A stretch of DNA of 17,194 nt from NCBI GenBank assembly GCA_964624765.1, contig CAZUZO010000077.1:1-17194 (forward strand), given 5' to 3'. Below the pieces are notes generated by a model. It was not told the DNA's origin. It ran no database searches and saw only the letters and a list, made by a program, of their open reading frames with translations. Origin of the DNA: JAGTVB01 sp964624765. GTDB lineage: Bacteria; Pseudomonadota; Gammaproteobacteria; HK1. The stretch's first letter is position 1. The number at the start of each line of letters is the position of its first letter. The translations under genes and the position numbers were made by a program. Positions 15,105 through 17,194 of the stretch are shown here, one piece after another.

Positions 15105-16267
15105 TGGGGCGGGTCGAAAACACCTCTGCTGTACACGGGTTCAGAGTGGGGGTGCGGCGCGTTCACGGTTGGCTGACGCCAGCCCTTGTACGCCACGGTC
15201 CGTTGCGCGCGAGCCTCATCGCCTCCGTCCTGGCCGCCATGTATTGGGGCTTTTTCGCCTCCGACCGGTATGTTTCGGAGGCCCATGTTGTGATCCAACG
15301 CACCGAGTTCGCAGGGGGGCAGACTGTGGATTTTGGTGGATTGCTGCCGGGTGTAGGCAACGTTGGTCGTAGCGACCAGTTGTTGTTGCGCGCTCATCTC
15401 CTGTCGGTGGACATGCTGGAAAAGCTCGATGGTAAGCTCAAGCTGCGAGACCACTATAGCGACACGAGCCGGGATGCGCTTGCCCGCTTGTGGAATCGGG
15501 ATGCCCCTTTGGAGCGGTTCCACCGCCATTACTTGTCACGTGTCGGGATCGAATTCGACGAGTATTCGGGTGTGCTTATCCTGCGGGCACAGGCCTACGA
15601 TCCCGAGACCGCTCAAGCTATCGGCGCCCGGCTGGTGGACGAAGGTGAGCGTTACATGAACCGCTTAGCCCACGGCTTGGCCCAGGAACAAGTGGCTTTT
15701 CTCGAAAAGCAAGTGGCGGAAATGAGTCGGCGGGCCATCGAGGCGCGCCAGGCAGTGGTAGCGTTTCAGAATCAGGAAGGCCTGATCTCACCGCAAACGA
15801 CGGCCGAAAGTCGCAGCGCCATCATCGGCAAGCTCGAAGCCCAACTGGCCGATCTGCAGGCTAAGCGTACGACCCTGTTGGGCTACCTTGCGGCGAGGGC
15901 CCCTGCAGTGGTGGACGTGAATCTGCAGATCGCCGCCATGGAAAAGCAAATTGCCCAAGAACAGGCGCGCCTTGCTGCGCCGGGGGGGCAGACGCTGAAC
16001 ACTACGATCGAAGAGTTTCAGCGGTTGCAGCTAGCGGCTGAGTTCACCCAAGAGGTGTATAAGACGGCGCTGGTGGCGTTGGAAAAAGGCCGGGTGGAAG
16101 CCACTCGTACACTCAAGAAAGTTTCGGTGCTGCAGTCGCCGACTTTGCCCCAATATCCACTGCAGCCGCGTCGTCTTTACAACACCGTCGTCTTTGCGCT
16201 GGTGACGTTGCTGCTGGCCGGTGTCGTGCACTTACTGGGGGCCATCATCCGAGATCACAAGGATTGA
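15101..16267 (+). CDS. kpsE: Capsule export inner-membrane (periplasmic adaptor) protein, KpsE/CtrB family
   Basis: A 388-residue member of the KpsE/CtrB/BexC (PCP-2b/3 type) family that links the KpsMT pump to the outer-membrane exporter. It shows the expected layout: a short cytoplasmic N-terminus, a membrane helix at about 36-53 (ASLIASVLAAMYWGFF), the periplasmic SDRYVSEAHVVIQ opening, a long coiled coil at roughly 185-295, then LPQYPLQPRRLYNTVVFALV leading to a C-terminal membrane helix at about 362-382. The start is GTG 15101 or ATG 15104; both overlap the kpsT stop. Neither the outer-membrane partner (KpsD/CtrA) nor the Kdo transferases KpsC and KpsS are found downstream, so the locus is incomplete within this window. 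Confidence 0.9.
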   Translation: MMGRVENTSAVHGFRVGVRRVHGWLTPALVRHGPLRASLIASVLAAMYWGFFASDRYVSEAHVVIQRTEFAGGQTVDFGGLLPGVGNVGRSDQLLLRAHLLSVDMLEKLDGKLKLRDHYSDTSRDALARLWNRDAPLERFHRHYLSRVGIEFDEYSGVLILRAQAYDPETAQAIGARLVDEGERYMNRLAHGLAQEQVAFLEKQVAEMSRRAIEARQAVVAFQNQEGLISPQTTAESRSAIIGKLEAQLADLQAKRTTLLGYLAARAPAVVDVNLQIAAMEKQIAQEQARLAAPGGQTLNTTIEEFQRLQLAAEFTQEVYKTALVALEKGRVEATRTLKKVSVLQSPTLPQYPLQPRRLYNTVVFALVTLLLAGVVHLLGAIIRDHKD

Positions 16268-16310
16268 GCGGGTTTGCTCGACGGCCGAGATAATTGTTGA
16301 CTAAAGTTAT

Positions 16311-16325
16311 AGGGTATTATACCCT
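16311..16325. promoter_or_regulatory. Operator-like palindrome upstream of the 73-aa gene
   Basis: AGGGTATTATACCCT is a perfect inverted repeat (7-bp arms around one base). TTGACT lies at 16297-16302, but the spacing to TATTAT (12) or TATACC (15) is short for sigma70, so a promoter is suspected and not proven. On the minus strand the palindrome reads TATAAT. A second short repeat, TTGAG/CTCAA, follows at 16331-16347. Confidence 0.4.
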
Positions 16326-16399
16326 CTTGGTTGAGTGTTAAGCTCAAGTATAGTCTCGATACCGTTCCGTTTCAGGATCGTCAACGGGAGGTCAACACT

Positions 16400-16621
16400 A
16401 TGTTGCATCGAGTTGAGACAACCGACCCCATCACCGGCCGTGACATTACAGACTTGACGGGTAAGCCCTACATCGTCGATCGAGGCAGCGAAGAAGAGTT
16501 AGTGATCTACTTCGAGTCGGAGGATAGCCGGCGCCAATTCCTCGAGATCCCGGTTGAGCATCCCATCGAGCACCGCTTGAACCTGGATAATCCAACCGAC
16601 GTGATCATACCCGAGGGCTAG
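16400..16621 (+). CDS. Small acidic protein of unknown function (73 aa)
   Basis: I do not recognise this protein. It is 73 residues, acidic, cysteine-free and without membrane segments; the sequence MLHRVETTDPITGRDITD is followed by a YIVDRGSEEELVIYF strand-like stretch and a proline/aspartate-rich C-terminus. ATG 16400 is preceded by an excellent ribosome site, GGGAGGT at 16386-16392; an in-frame TTG at 16331 has none. The palindrome at 16311 and the AT-rich sequence between it and kpsE suggest its own promoter. The next gene is the DsrC-like one 90 bases later in the same direction, so the two may be co-transcribed; I infer no function beyond that. Confidence 0.75.
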   Translation: MLHRVETTDPITGRDITDLTGKPYIVDRGSEEELVIYFESEDSRRQFLEIPVEHPIEHRLNLDNPTDVIIPEG

Positions 16622-16651
16622 GTCATCCCAGCGACCGATCGTGGTTCCCAT

Positions 16652-16690
16652 GCCCTTGCTGCATCTAGCCAGAGGGCGGGCAGTAAGGGC
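16652..16690 (+). other. RNA hairpin between the 73-aa gene and the DsrC-like gene
   Basis: GCCCTTGCTGC (16652-16662) can pair with GCAGTAAGGGC (16680-16690) as an 11-bp stem with one G-U pair and a 17-base loop. It ends 8 bases before the GGAGG of the next gene. Lacking a T-run, it is more likely a processing or translation-control structure than a terminator. Confidence 0.5.
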
Positions 16691-16711
16691 CTTGCAGCGG
16701 AGGTAAGGCGC

Positions 16712-17062
16712 ATGTCCCCAGCAGAATATTCCGGTCTCGGATCGGCTCATCCTACCCTTTCCGGTTTGCTATTCGATGAAGACGGTTTTCTGGTCGATCC
16801 GGCGACCTGGACACGGGAGGCGGCCCGGCAGATCGCTGCCGCAGACGGTGTCGGCCGATTGACCCCCGACCATTGGGCGATCATTTTTGATCTCCGTGAA
16901 CGCTATCTGAAATCAGGCTCACTGCCTGTGATGTCGCACATTTGTCGAGTGCACCACTTGAAGCCGGGGGCAGTCAATGAGCTTTTTGGAGGGTGTCGCC
17001 GTGCCTGGCGAGTGGCCGGCCTGCCCAATCCGGGAGAAGAAGCGAAAACCTACATGAGTTAG
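16712..17062 (+). CDS. DsrC/TusE-family protein lacking the canonical redox cysteines
   Basis: A 116-residue DsrC-fold protein: FDEDGFLVDPATWTREAARQI (in parts, 21-41), LTPDHWAIIFDLRERYLKSG at about 50-69 and the C-terminal RVAGLPNPGEE. In DsrC the two cysteines sit at CKIAGLP and penultimate to the C-terminus; TusE keeps only the latter. Here the first position is Trp99 and the tail runs on as AKTYMS with no cysteine, while Cys95 lies four residues earlier and Cys78 in HICR. It therefore cannot carry the DsrC trisulfide or TusE persulfide in the standard way and resembles the cysteine-less regulatory group (RspA). GGAGG at 16699-16703, 8 bases before ATG 16712, fixes the start. A sulfur-related regulatory role is inference. 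Confidence 0.85.
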   Translation: MSPAEYSGLGSAHPTLSGLLFDEDGFLVDPATWTREAARQIAAADGVGRLTPDHWAIIFDLRERYLKSGSLPVMSHICRVHHLKPGAVNELFGGCRRAWRVAGLPNPGEEAKTYMS

Positions 17063-17194
17063 CGTCGACGCGCGGTGCTCCTGCCTAGCCGAACCAAGTT
17101 GGCGGGCCGGTATGTCGTGCAGAAACCGAAGCCGACCTGACCCCGGGCCAGGGTCGAGGGTCTGTGGCGACGGGCTTGTCGACTGGTAAGGGTA
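17063..17194. other. Right-edge non-coding sequence
   Basis: 132 bases after the DsrC-like gene. No start with a ribosome site, no T-run terminator and no RNA gene are visible; the stretch ends with the window. Confidence 0.4.

Noticed and set aside
1..17194. CRISPR array, toxin-antitoxin pair, phage genes or integrase
   Set aside because: No regularly spaced repeats, no matching protein families, and the three repeat copies are dispersed and MITE-like.

Overview
The window is GC-rich, densely coded bacterial chromosome and reads as gammaproteobacterial: a RatA-type START protein, a type II citrate synthase, a glutamine-dependent NadE of about 690 residues, an ABC-dependent capsule export set and Kdo (LPS/capsule sugar) genes. 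A DsrC-family protein at the right end hints at a sulfur-metabolising lineage (for example Chromatiales or Ectothiorhodospiraceae-like), but that placement is inference.

Layout. (1) 1-1371: a palindromic repeat element, ratA on the minus strand, a 364-base region with two hairpins, and a 101-residue protein of unknown function. (2) 1375-2664: gltA on the minus strand, convergent with the unknown gene. (3) 2805-3249: a second copy of the repeat with perfect 17-bp ends, then an AT-rich patch holding a good sigma70-type promoter. (4) 3250-7598: a four-gene operon with every junction overlapping: acyl desaturase, FAD-dependent oxidoreductase (COG2907), DUF1365 protein and cyclopropane-fatty-acid-synthase-type methyltransferase. 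This looks like a membrane-lipid modification pathway working on unsaturated acyl chains. (5) 7599-7815: a third, longer repeat copy directly behind the operon's last stop codon. (6) 7949-10319: nadE and tRNA-Lys(CTT). (7) 10370-11292: a RAYT/IS200-like Y1 transposase gene between inverted GGGGTCAC-type ends. (8) 11324-16267: a Kdo/capsule block. On the minus strand kdsA is followed by a natural fusion of a KpsU-type CMP-Kdo synthetase with a KdsC-type Kdo-8-P phosphatase. Divergently on the plus strand are kpsM, kpsT and kpsE, overlapping end to end. Together the two arms supply CMP-Kdo and export a capsule-like polysaccharide, probably carried on a Kdo linker. (9) 16400-17062: a 73-residue acidic unknown protein, an RNA hairpin, and a DsrC-family protein that lacks both canonical redox cysteines.

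Most unusual points: the lipid operon, whose methyltransferase carries substitutions at a bicarbonate-pocket position; the KpsU-KdsC fusion, which packs two enzymes of Kdo activation into one chain; the cysteine-less DsrC-like protein with its small unknown neighbour; and a family of short palindromic elements, two copies of which sit right at gene stop codons. No CRISPR array, rRNA operon, integrase, toxin-antitoxin pair or classical defence system is visible.
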